Positions 1 to 5,548 of a stretch of 5,548 nucleotides of DNA are shown in pieces; the first letter of the stretch is position 1, and each line of letters starts with the position of its first letter. Origin of the DNA: DASXHZ01 sp036488085. Lineage in GTDB: Bacteria; Acidobacteriota; Thermoanaerobaculia; Gp7-AA8. The position numbers were made by a program, and so were the translations under genes. Under the pieces are notes generated by a model. The model worked only from the letters and a program-made list of their open reading frames with translations. It had not been told where the DNA came from and searched no databases. The DNA lies in the NCBI GenBank assembly GCA_036488085.1, contig DASXHZ010000037.1, forward strand, positions 1-5,548, read 5' to 3'.

Positions 1-1039
1 GCATGATCTTGTCGAGGGCTTCGCGCGGGGAGCGGGTGCGCTCGAGAGGCAGCAGGTTGAGCGAGTCTTCCGTGACGTTGAGCATCTCCATGAAGCTCTT
101 CTTCTGCGGCTGCAGGAAGACGAGGCCGGTCAGCATGTGTCCTTCGTCCGTGGCGCGGTGGAGGCGCTGGAGGGCCTGGACGGTGTTCGACGGGTCGTAG
201 TCCTCTTCGAGCTTCTTGAGGACGATGCGCGAGCCGTCGTGCATCTCGACGACCTTCACTTCGCCCGGCTCGTAGTCGACGGTGATCTGCTCATACTCCT
301 GGACGAAGCCGATCTGGTGGAGCAACTCGTCGTTCTCTTTCGCGAAGGTGTAGCTCTTCGTCGAGCCGTCGTGGTTGTTGAACGTGACGCACGGCGAGAT
401 GACGTCGATGACCGCCGTGCCGTTGTGCGCCACGGCGCCCTTGAGAATGTTCACCATCTGCTTCGGATCGCCGGCGAAGCCGCGGGCGACGTAGCCGCAT
501 CCGAGCTCCACGGCGAGGGCGCAGAGATCCATCGGCGTCAGGTCGTTGATCACGCCGGTCTTCAGCTTCGAGCCTTCATCGGCGGTGGCGGAGAACTGGC
601 CCTTCGTGAGGCCGTACACGCCGTTGTTCTCGATGATGTAGATGATCGGGATGTTGCGCCGGACCATGTGCATGAACTGGCCGAGGCCGATCGAGGCGGT
701 GTCGCCGTCGCCCGAGACGCCGATCGAGACGAGGTGATGGTTGCCGAGAATCGCGCCGGTGGCGAGCGCCGGCATCCGTCCGTGCACGCCGTTGAAGCCG
801 TGGGCGCGTGAGAGGAAGTAGGCGGGCGTCTTCGACGAGCATCCGATGCCGGAGAACTTCGCGACCATCTCCGGCTTCACGTTCATCTCGTAGAGCGCGC
901 GGATGATCTGGTTGCTGACGGCGTCGTGGCCGCAGCCGGCGCAGAGGGTCGACTTCCCGCCGGCGTAGTCGAGCGCCTTCATTCCAAGGCGGTTTTCTTT
1001 CGGAACTTCGGATCCGACTTTGAGAACACTCTCGGGCAT
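1..1039 (-). CDS. korB: 2-oxoacid:ferredoxin oxidoreductase beta subunit (KorB type), 3' end cut by window edge
   Basis: This is the thiamine-diphosphate-binding catalytic subunit that, with KorA, oxidatively decarboxylates a 2-oxoacid (probably 2-oxoglutarate) to acyl-CoA and reduces ferredoxin, or runs in reverse; it is cytoplasmic. The 346 visible codons are open from ATG at 1037-1039 to the window edge. CAGCGHD (residues 33-39), GIGCSSK (64-70) and SPC (215-217) supply four cysteines at 33, 36, 67 and 217, the [4Fe-4S] spacing of this family. The ThDP/Mg motif runs from GDGDT (110-114) to ENNGVYGLTKGQ (137-148). The start follows the korA stop directly (TAAATG), with GGAGG five bases upstream. 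The frame has no internal stop or shift. From memory, relatives are about 340-375 residues, so only the last few codons are probably missing. Family assignment is firm; the substrate is inferred. Confidence 0.95.
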   Translation of the reverse strand, partial: MPESVLKVGSEVPKENRLGMKALDYAGGKSTLCAGCGHDAVSNQIIRALYEMNVKPEMVAKFSGIGCSSKTPAYFLSRAHGFNGVHGRMPALATGAILGNHHLVSIGVSGDGDTASIGLGQFMHMVRRNIPIIYIIENNGVYGLTKGQFSATADEGSKLKTGVINDLTPMDLCALAVELGCGYVARGFAGDPKQMVNILKGAVAHNGTAVIDVISPCVTFNNHDGSTKSYTFAKENDELLHQIGFVQEYEQITVDYEPGEVKVVEMHDGSRIVLKKLEEDYDPSNTVQALQRLHRATDEGHMLTGLVFLQPQKKSFMEMLNVTEDSLNLLPLERTRSPREALDKIM

Positions 1040-2989
1040 TTAGTCCTCCACCACCGCGGCGGCCGCGGAGGCGCCGGCTTGCGGGATAAAACTGATCTTG
1101 GCGGTCATCGGGGCGTCGGCGCGGACGAGCAGCAGCGGCTCGGCCAGCTCCGCCGTCGCCTCCATCTCCAGCACCGCGTCGGTGATCGTGCGGGCGTCGC
1201 ACGGCAGACCTGTGTAATGCAGGATCTTTCGGATCTTCTCCTGCGCCTTGCCGAGGTCGAGCCGGATCATGTCGGCCATCTGGCCGTCGCGATTCTGCTC
1301 GACGACGTAGACGCGGTCGTGCGCCGCAACGAACTTCTTCAGCTCGTCCGTGAAGGGCAGCGCGCGGAGGCGGAAGTAGCTCGTCTCGATCCCCTTCTCC
1401 GTCCGGAGCTGGTGGCGCGACTCTTCGAGCGCGAAGTCGGTCGTGCCGTAGGCGATGAATCCGATGCGCGCACCGTCGCGGGTATCGACGACCGGCTTCG
1501 GCACGTACTGCTTCGCCGTGTCGTACTTTCTTTGAAGCCGGTCGAGCGTCGCCTTATGGTTGTCAGGCTTCTCGCTGTAGCGGGCGTGATCGTCGTGGCC
1601 GGAGCCGCGCGTGAAGTAGGCGGCGTCGGGATGGTCGGTGCCGGGCAACGTGCGGTACGGGATGCCGTCGCCGTCGACGTCGGCGTAGCGTCCCCACTTG
1701 CCCTGCAGCTCGGTCAGCTTCTCCGCGCTCAAGACTTTTCCGCGATGGATCGGCTTCTCGGGATAGGTGAACGGATCGGACATCCAGTTGTTCATGCCGA
1801 GGTCGAGGTCCGAGAGGACGAAGACCGGGGTCTGGAAGATCTCGGCGAGGTCGAGCGCCTCGATGGCGAAGTCGAAACACTCGCTGACGCTGGAAGGGAT
1901 GAGCACGATGTGATTCGTGTCGCCGTGCGAGAGATACGCGACCTGGTTGACGTCGCCCTGCGACGTGCGGGTCGGCAATCCCGTCGACGGCCCGACGCGC
2001 TGGATGTCCCAGATCACGCCGGGGATCTCGGCGAAGTAGCCGAGGCCGACGAATTCCGCCATGAGCGAAACGCCGGGGCCGGCGGTCGAGGTCATGGAGC
2101 GGGCACCGGCCCAGCCGGCGCCGAGGACCATGCCGACCGCGGCCAGCTCGTCCTCCGCCTGCACCACCGCGAACGTCGCTTTGCCGTTCTCGATGCGGTA
2201 CTGGCGGAGATAGTCGATGAGCGACTCGCAGAGCGACGACGACGGCGTGATCGGATACCAGGTCACGACCGTGACACCGCCGAACATCCCGCCGATGGCG
2301 GCCGCGGCGTTGCCGTCAATGATGATCTTGCCGGCGGTGGCGTTCATCCGCTCGATGCGCCACTTCGACTGCTGCGGAAGGTTCTCCTTCGCGTACGCGA
2401 TCCCTTTATCGATGGCCGCGACGTTCGGGTTGATCGCCTTCGCCTTCCCTTTGAACTGTTTGTGGAGCGCGGTGAGGATCTCGTCGCGCTCGATGCCGAT
2501 CAGTTCCGCGAGGACGCCGACGTAGACCATGTTCGTCAAGAGCTTGCGCATCTTGGCGTCGTCGGCCAGGGTCAGGGCGATCTTCTGGAACGGCACCTCG
2601 AAGAAGACCACATCGTTCCGGAACTGCTTGCAATTCAGCGGAGCGTCGTAGAGGCAGAGCGAGCCGGGCGGCAGCCCCATGACGTCCTCGCGCGCGGTCT
2701 GCGCGTTCATGCAGACCATCATGTCGACTTCCTTCTTGCGCGCGATCCATCCGTCTTTGTTCGCCCGGATGGTGAACCAGGTGGGGAGTCCGGCGATGTT
2801 GGAGGGGAACATGTTCTTCCCGCTCACCGGAACGCCCATCTGAAAGATGGATCGCATGAGGACATTGTTGGAGCTCTGCGATCCGGAACCGTTGACAGTG
2901 GCGACGTGGATGGTGAGGTCGTTCACTACAGGCTGTCCCGACGCGACCCCTTCGTCGAGGACGGCCTCTGCTGCTGGGCTATCGGACAC
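1040..2989 (-). CDS. korA: 2-oxoacid:ferredoxin oxidoreductase, fused gamma-alpha subunit (KorA type)
   Basis: This 649-residue protein is the partner of KorB. The gamma domain comes first (about residues 25-200; GSGSQSSN at 34-41), then the alpha pyrimidine-binding domain (about 220-440) and a C-terminal domain (about 505-600). Recognisable motifs are YPITPSS (245-251, 2-oxoacid binding), STAGPG (301-306) and GPSTGLPTRTSQGD (333-346), the last holding the arginine expected to contact the substrate carboxylate. The gamma-alpha fusion and length match actinobacterial-type KorA (about 650 residues). There is no ferredoxin-like cysteine cluster, so electrons probably leave through the single cluster in KorB to a separate ferredoxin. 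The start is GTG at 2987-2989, preceded by AGGAG with a six-base spacer. korB follows with no gap, so the two are almost certainly co-transcribed. 2-oxoglutarate is the likely substrate, but pyruvate or branched-chain oxoacids cannot be excluded from sequence. Confidence 0.96.
   Translation of the reverse strand: MSDSPAAEAVLDEGVASGQPVVNDLTIHVATVNGSGSQSSNNVLMRSIFQMGVPVSGKNMFPSNIAGLPTWFTIRANKDGWIARKKEVDMMVCMNAQTAREDVMGLPPGSLCLYDAPLNCKQFRNDVVFFEVPFQKIALTLADDAKMRKLLTNMVYVGVLAELIGIERDEILTALHKQFKGKAKAINPNVAAIDKGIAYAKENLPQQSKWRIERMNATAGKIIIDGNAAAAIGGMFGGVTVVTWYPITPSSSLCESLIDYLRQYRIENGKATFAVVQAEDELAAVGMVLGAGWAGARSMTSTAGPGVSLMAEFVGLGYFAEIPGVIWDIQRVGPSTGLPTRTSQGDVNQVAYLSHGDTNHIVLIPSSVSECFDFAIEALDLAEIFQTPVFVLSDLDLGMNNWMSDPFTYPEKPIHRGKVLSAEKLTELQGKWGRYADVDGDGIPYRTLPGTDHPDAAYFTRGSGHDDHARYSEKPDNHKATLDRLQRKYDTAKQYVPKPVVDTRDGARIGFIAYGTTDFALEESRHQLRTEKGIETSYFRLRALPFTDELKKFVAAHDRVYVVEQNRDGQMADMIRLDLGKAQEKIRKILHYTGLPCDARTITDAVLEMEATAELAEPLLLVRADAPMTAKISFIPQAGASAAAAVVED
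1045..1049 (-). promoter_or_regulatory. Ribosome binding site of korB inside the end of korA
   Basis: The minus strand reads GGAGGACTAAATG: a full GGAGG inside the last korA codons, a five-base spacer that includes the korA stop TAA, then the korB ATG. It fixes the korB start and suggests coupled or reinitiating translation, which suits subunits needed in equal amounts. Confidence 0.8.
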
Positions 2990-2995
2990 TCAGTG

Positions 2996-3003
2996 CTCCT
3001 TTT
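2996..3003 (-). promoter_or_regulatory. Ribosome binding site of korA (selects the GTG start)
   Basis: The minus strand reads AAAAGGAG, then six bases (CACTGA), then GTG. This strong Shine-Dalgarno supports the GTG start at 2989 over any internal ATG and places the start ahead of the gamma domain with a short unconserved leader of about 20 residues. Confidence 0.8.
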
Positions 3004-3027
3004 TTGGGGGTTATTTGGCGAGTGCTC

Positions 3028-3036
3028 ATTCTAACA
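3028..3036 (-). promoter_or_regulatory. Candidate extended -10 promoter element for korAB
   Basis: The minus strand of the divergent gap reads TGTTAGAAT, eight of nine matches to the extended -10 consensus TGnTATAAT. It would start transcription near 3021 and give a leader of about 30 bases containing the korA ribosome binding site. I see no convincing -35 hexamer at 16-18 bases, which an extended -10 can tolerate. The match is short and the organism's sigma preference is unknown, so this is a candidate only. Confidence 0.35.
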
Positions 3037-3065
3037 GCGGCGGCGCGACTATCATTCGCGCTCGC

Positions 3066-3782
3066 ATGCTGCGAACGATCTGGGCCGCCCTGGCGGCTGT
3101 GCTCGTCACGATCCCCGTTGCGTCATCGGTGATCGTGCTCGCCTTCTTTTCGTCGTCGGCAGACGTGATCGATCGGTTGATCCGGCTGTGGGCGCGTTCG
3201 CTGGTCAAGGCAGCAGGCATCGATCTCCACATCGAGAACGACGCGGTGCTCGATCCGAAGCAGCGGTACATCCTCGTCGCGAATCACTACTCGTATTACG
3301 ACATCCCGTGCATCCTCGCCGCGGTGCCGCAGCCGATCCGCTTCATGGCGAAGGTGAGCCTCTTCAAGATCCCGATCTTCGGCTGGTCGCTGGCCCGTGC
3401 CGGCTTCATTCCGATCGACCGCAAGAACCGGCGCACCGCGGTGAAGTCGTTCGACCTGGCCGCGGAGCGTATTCGCCGCGGCAACACGATCGTGATCTTC
3501 CCGGAGGAAGGCCGCTCGAAGAATCGCGAGATGCGCCCGTTCCAGCGCGGCGCGTTCCTCCTCGCCATCAAGTCCGAGCTTCCCGTCGTTCCGATGGCGA
3601 TCGACGGGACGTACGGCGTCTTCCGCGTCGGCGCCAAGCGCATCACGCCCGGCCGCGTCACGATCAAGGTCGGCACGCCGATGCCGACCGAGGGAGCGAA
3701 GCTGAAGGACAAGGAACGGCTCGCGACGGAGTCGCGCGCGCAGATCGAGCAACTACTCGGCGTGTTCGGGACGAGCGAATGA
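3066..3782 (+). CDS. plsC: PlsC-family 1-acyl-sn-glycerol-3-phosphate acyltransferase
   Basis: This 238-residue protein probably acylates lysophosphatidic acid to phosphatidic acid at the inner membrane. A hydrophobic segment at about residues 5-28 is a likely membrane anchor. The acyltransferase signatures follow in order: NHYSYYD (73-79, the catalytic HX4D with His74 and Asp79), GFIPIDR (113-119, glycerol-phosphate binding), FPEEGRS (145-151, in place of the usual FPEGTRS) and VVPMAI (174-179). Length is typical of the family. The ATG at 3066 starts just before the membrane segment, but no clear ribosome binding site precedes it. A TTG at 3015 with GGGGG upstream would add 17 unconserved residues and is less likely. 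It is divergent from korAB and convergent with selA, so it appears to be transcribed alone. The acceptor could be another lysophospholipid; the family assignment is firm. Confidence 0.9.
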   Translation: MLRTIWAALAAVLVTIPVASSVIVLAFFSSSADVIDRLIRLWARSLVKAAGIDLHIENDAVLDPKQRYILVANHYSYYDIPCILAAVPQPIRFMAKVSLFKIPIFGWSLARAGFIPIDRKNRRTAVKSFDLAAERIRRGNTIVIFPEEGRSKNREMRPFQRGAFLLAIKSELPVVPMAIDGTYGVFRVGAKRITPGRVTIKVGTPMPTEGAKLKDKERLATESRAQIEQLLGVFGTSE

Positions 3783-3786
3783 CGGC

Positions 3787-3836
3787 GCAGACGAGAATGT
3801 CTGCGCTCCACGTGGAGAGCAGACATTCTTGTCTGC
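3787..3836. repeat. 50-base near-perfect palindrome with nested hairpins (REP-like element or bidirectional terminator)
   Basis: The two 25-base arms, 3787-3811 and 3812-3836, pair with 23 Watson-Crick pairs, one G-U type pair (3793/3830) and one mismatch (3805/3818). The centre is the perfect 12-base palindrome CTCCACGTGGAG at 3806-3817. Each arm also contains its own inverted repeat, GCAGAC-N6-GTCTGC (3787-3804 and 3819-3836), so the element can fold as one long hairpin or three small ones. It sits between the stop codons of plsC and selA, four bases from the first and three from the second. It may act as a terminator for both genes, although no U-run follows it on either strand. The modular build suggests a dispersed intergenic repeat; only one copy is in this window. 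Confidence 0.8.
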
Positions 3837-3839
3837 TCG

Positions 3840-5189
3840 TCAGCTCCGTAACGCGCGCGCGACGGGCGGCAGGTCGTCCTCGAGCAGCGTTCGCACTTCG
3901 ATCGTGAAGCGGTCGTTCACGATGCGGCCGACGATCGGGGGATCGTTCGCCAGAAAGCGCTGCTGCTGTTCGGCGGCGTTGCCCTGAACTTCGATCGCGA
4001 GCGATGTGACGGTCTCCGTCGGCGTGGTGCCGCCGCCGAGGGCGCAGTCGCTGACGAGTACTCGTGCGTCGGTTCCACGCACCAGCTCCTCGGCGCGGGC
4101 GCGCAGCGTTTCGATCGGCATCGACAACATCCGATAGATGGCGATGCGCTCTTCGTGCTTGCCGGTGGCGAAAGCGCGGAGCGTCGCGGCGATGACGGCG
4201 TACGACTCCTTCCCCGCCCGCAATGCGCGCATCAGCGGGTGTCGCCGGCAACGCTCGACGAGATCGGCGCGCCCGAGGATCAGGCCCCCCTGCGTGGCGC
4301 CGATCAGCTTGTCGCTCGAACAGGTGACGACGTCGACCCCGTTCGCGATCAGCTCGCGAATCGTCGCCGCACGCTCGAAGCCGTAGCGCGAGAGGTCGAC
4401 CACGCGGCCGCTCCCCTCGTCGTACAGCATCGGCACTTTCTTGTCGCGTGCAACGGCGACCAGCTCCTCGATCATGGGCGTCTCGGTGAATCCGACGATG
4501 TCGAAGTTCGAGCGATGGACCCGTAGCAGCGCCGCCGTCTTCCTCGACACCGCTTCGGCGTAGTCGCGCGCGCGGGTACGGTTGGTCGTCCCCACTTCAC
4601 GTAGCTTCGCGCCTCCCTGCTGGATGACGTCGGGAACCCGGAACGCGCCGCCGATCTCGACCAGCTCGCCGCGGGAGACGATCACTTCCTTCCCCGCCGC
4701 GACCGCGGCGAGGAGGAGCAACGTGCCGGCCGCGTTGTTGTTCGTCAGGATGGCGGCCTCGCATCCGAAGAGCGCCGCGCAGAGCGCGCTGAGATGCTCG
4801 TCGCGCGCGCCGCGTTCGCCGCTGCCGAGGTCGAACTCGAGATTCGAGTAGCCGCGGACGATCTCCTGCGCCTCGTCCCAGATCGCAACGTCGATCGGCG
4901 AACGGCCGAGGTTCGTGTGGATGATGACGCCGGAACCGTTGATGAGGCGGCGTAGCGTGGAGGCGATGTCGCGCGAGAGCGCCTCGTGCACGGCGGCCAC
5001 CGCCACACTTTCGTCGTACGCCGTTTGCGAGTCGCGCAGCGTGCCGAGGTGCGCGGTGGCGGCGTCTCGAACACGGTCGCGGCCGAACTCGCCGATCAGC
5101 GGCGCAAACGCCGCGCTGGTGAGAATCCGCTCCATCGATGGTAGGGTCCGCAGAGCGGAATGCGAGGCCGGAGAGGCTGCTTTAGGCAT
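3840..5189 (-). CDS. selA: L-seryl-tRNA(Sec) selenium transferase (selenocysteine synthase)
   Basis: This 449-residue PLP enzyme converts seryl-tRNA(Sec) to selenocysteinyl-tRNA(Sec) with selenophosphate, allowing UGA to be read as selenocysteine. The N-terminal LRTLPS (13-18) matches the family's LRxLPS opening and supports the ATG at 5189 over Met19; GGGG lies about five bases upstream. Other landmarks are NGSGVIIHTNLGR (84-96), YSNLEFDLGSGERG (114-127), TNNNAA (149-154), SRGELVEIGGAFRVPDV (172-188), EVGTTNRT (198-205), SSDKLIG (291-297, Lys294 as the PLP lysine) and HPLMRALR (317-324, the conserved Arg pair 321/324). Length is normal (E. coli SelA is 463). Departures from the usual sequence are GATQGG after the lysine instead of GGPQAG, and AGK instead of VDK after the Arg pair. 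selB, selD and tRNA-Sec are not in the window. Function as SelA is likely; a divergent SelA-like PLP enzyme is the alternative. Confidence 0.9.
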   Translation of the reverse strand: MPKAASPASHSALRTLPSMERILTSAAFAPLIGEFGRDRVRDAATAHLGTLRDSQTAYDESVAVAAVHEALSRDIASTLRRLINGSGVIIHTNLGRSPIDVAIWDEAQEIVRGYSNLEFDLGSGERGARDEHLSALCAALFGCEAAILTNNNAAGTLLLLAAVAAGKEVIVSRGELVEIGGAFRVPDVIQQGGAKLREVGTTNRTRARDYAEAVSRKTAALLRVHRSNFDIVGFTETPMIEELVAVARDKKVPMLYDEGSGRVVDLSRYGFERAATIRELIANGVDVVTCSSDKLIGATQGGLILGRADLVERCRRHPLMRALRAGKESYAVIAATLRAFATGKHEERIAIYRMLSMPIETLRARAEELVRGTDARVLVSDCALGGGTTPTETVTSLAIEVQGNAAEQQQRFLANDPPIVGRIVNDRFTIEVRTLLEDDLPPVARALRS

Positions 5190-5206
5190 ATGACCCCGCG
5201 AAGTTT

Positions 5207-5548
5207 ATGCCCACCAAACTCGAAGACGATCCGCTGGAGAAGCTGGAAGAGGACATCCGCCGGCTGAAGAACAAGTACGACCAGTTCTTCGCCGGGATCC
5301 AGAAGATGCCGCCGACGCAGGAGCGGCGGAACATCGACGTCTTCATTCACGAGCAGAGCAAGCAGAAGATCCGCGACAACACCCGCCGCTTCCGCTTCAA
5401 CACGCTTCTCACCCGCTACAACCAGCTCCGCGAGAACTGGGGCCGGCGGATGCGGGAGCGGGAGGAAGGGCCGCTGGAGTTCAAGCGACGGCAGACCGCG
5501 ATGTCGGTCGAGCCGCCGGTCGCCCCCCCCCCCCCGCCCCCCCCCCAA
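5207..5548 (+). CDS. Small charged coiled-coil-like protein, possibly MXAN_5187 C-terminal-domain family; 3' end cut
   Basis: The frame is open from ATG at 5207 to the window edge (114 codons). The first 20-25 residues (KLEEDIRRLKNKYDQFF at about 12-28) have heptad-like spacing that suggests a coiled coil. A basic segment follows with RRFRFNTLLTRYNQLRENW (about 61-79) and REREEG (about 83-88), a pattern I associate from memory with proteins annotated as MXAN_5187 C-terminal domain; no biochemical function is known to me. The visible end is VEPPVA followed by seven prolines and a glutamine, encoded by the C-tract at the edge. It is divergent from selA with only 17 bases between the starts; the only ribosome-binding-like sequence is a weak GAAG. 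There is no signal peptide or membrane segment. That it is a real gene is supported by codon pattern and composition; the family name is tentative. Confidence 0.7.
   Translation, partial: MPTKLEDDPLEKLEEDIRRLKNKYDQFFAGIQKMPPTQERRNIDVFIHEQSKQKIRDNTRRFRFNTLLTRYNQLRENWGRRMREREEGPLEFKRRQTAMSVEPPVAPPPPPPPQ
5523..5546. repeat. Poly-C tract (13 C, one G, 10 C) at the window edge
   Basis: A nearly pure C-run occupies almost the last bases of the window and is read as a polyproline stretch in the plus-strand gene. Homopolymers of this length are prone to slippage and to sequencing or assembly error, so the exact length and the reading frame beyond it are uncertain. Confidence 0.9.

Noticed and set aside
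137..811. A 224-codon plus-strand open frame opposite korB
   Set aside because: It is antisense to the korB thiamine-binding and iron-sulphur motifs and has low-complexity composition; it is a shadow frame.
926..3034. A 702-codon plus-strand open frame opposite korA
   Set aside because: It lies antisense to a korA frame with clear family motifs. Its translation is dominated by R, V, D, L and A with no recognisable domain, the usual mirror of a GC-rich gene.
2847..3065. Extension of plsC upstream to an ATG at 2847
   Set aside because: It would overlap the 5' end of korA and its control region by about 140 bases and add residues before the membrane anchor with no family similarity; ATG 3066 fits better.
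3787..3836. CRISPR repeat or tRNA-like gene
   Set aside because: There is a single palindromic unit with no spaced direct repeats, and the fold has no cloverleaf or anticodon arm.
3188..3907. Plus- and minus-strand open frames crossing the palindrome (for example 3188-3907 plus, 3296-3826 minus and 3664-4251 minus)
   Set aside because: Their bodies are out-of-frame copies of plsC or selA, and their remaining residues come from translating the palindrome; none has its own motif or ribosome binding site.
5096..5548. A 150-codon minus-strand open frame opposite the right-edge gene
   Set aside because: It begins in the poly-C/poly-G tract, runs antisense to the charged coiled-coil frame and overlaps the selA start; composition looks like a shadow.

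Overview
This is a GC-rich bacterial window (I estimate low-to-mid 60s % GC) packed with ordinary-looking chromosomal genes. The gene content suggests a soil or sediment lineage such as Acidobacteriota or a neighbouring phylum. It has a gamma-alpha fused 2-oxoacid:ferredoxin oxidoreductase of the korA/korB type, a bacterial selenocysteine synthase (SelA), and a small charged protein resembling a family I associate with myxobacteria and Acidobacteria. That placement rests on remembered family resemblance, not on a marker gene. No phage, transposase, CRISPR or toxin genes are visible.

Layout. Bases 1-2989, minus strand: korA (fused gamma-alpha subunit, GTG start with a strong ribosome binding site), followed with zero spacing (TAAATG) by korB, whose 3' end runs off the left edge. 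Bases 2990-3065: a 76-base divergent gap with a good ribosome binding site and an extended -10 candidate for korAB. Bases 3066-3782, plus strand: a PlsC-type lysophosphatidate acyltransferase with one N-terminal membrane segment. Bases 3783-3839: a convergent gap almost filled by a 50-base near-perfect palindrome with nested hairpins. Bases 3840-5189, minus strand: selA. Bases 5190-5206: a 17-base divergent gap. Bases 5207 to the right edge, plus strand: the start of a small charged, coiled-coil-like protein that enters a poly-C/polyproline tract at the very end.

How the genes work together. KorA and KorB together form one enzyme that interconverts 2-oxoacids and acyl-CoA using ferredoxin. 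The acyltransferase (phospholipid synthesis) and SelA (charging tRNA-Sec with selenocysteine) are unrelated housekeeping functions, and the gene orientations do not join them in one operon. I found no convincing new multi-gene system. The least explained element is the nested palindrome between plsC and selA, which looks like a dispersed REP-like intergenic repeat.
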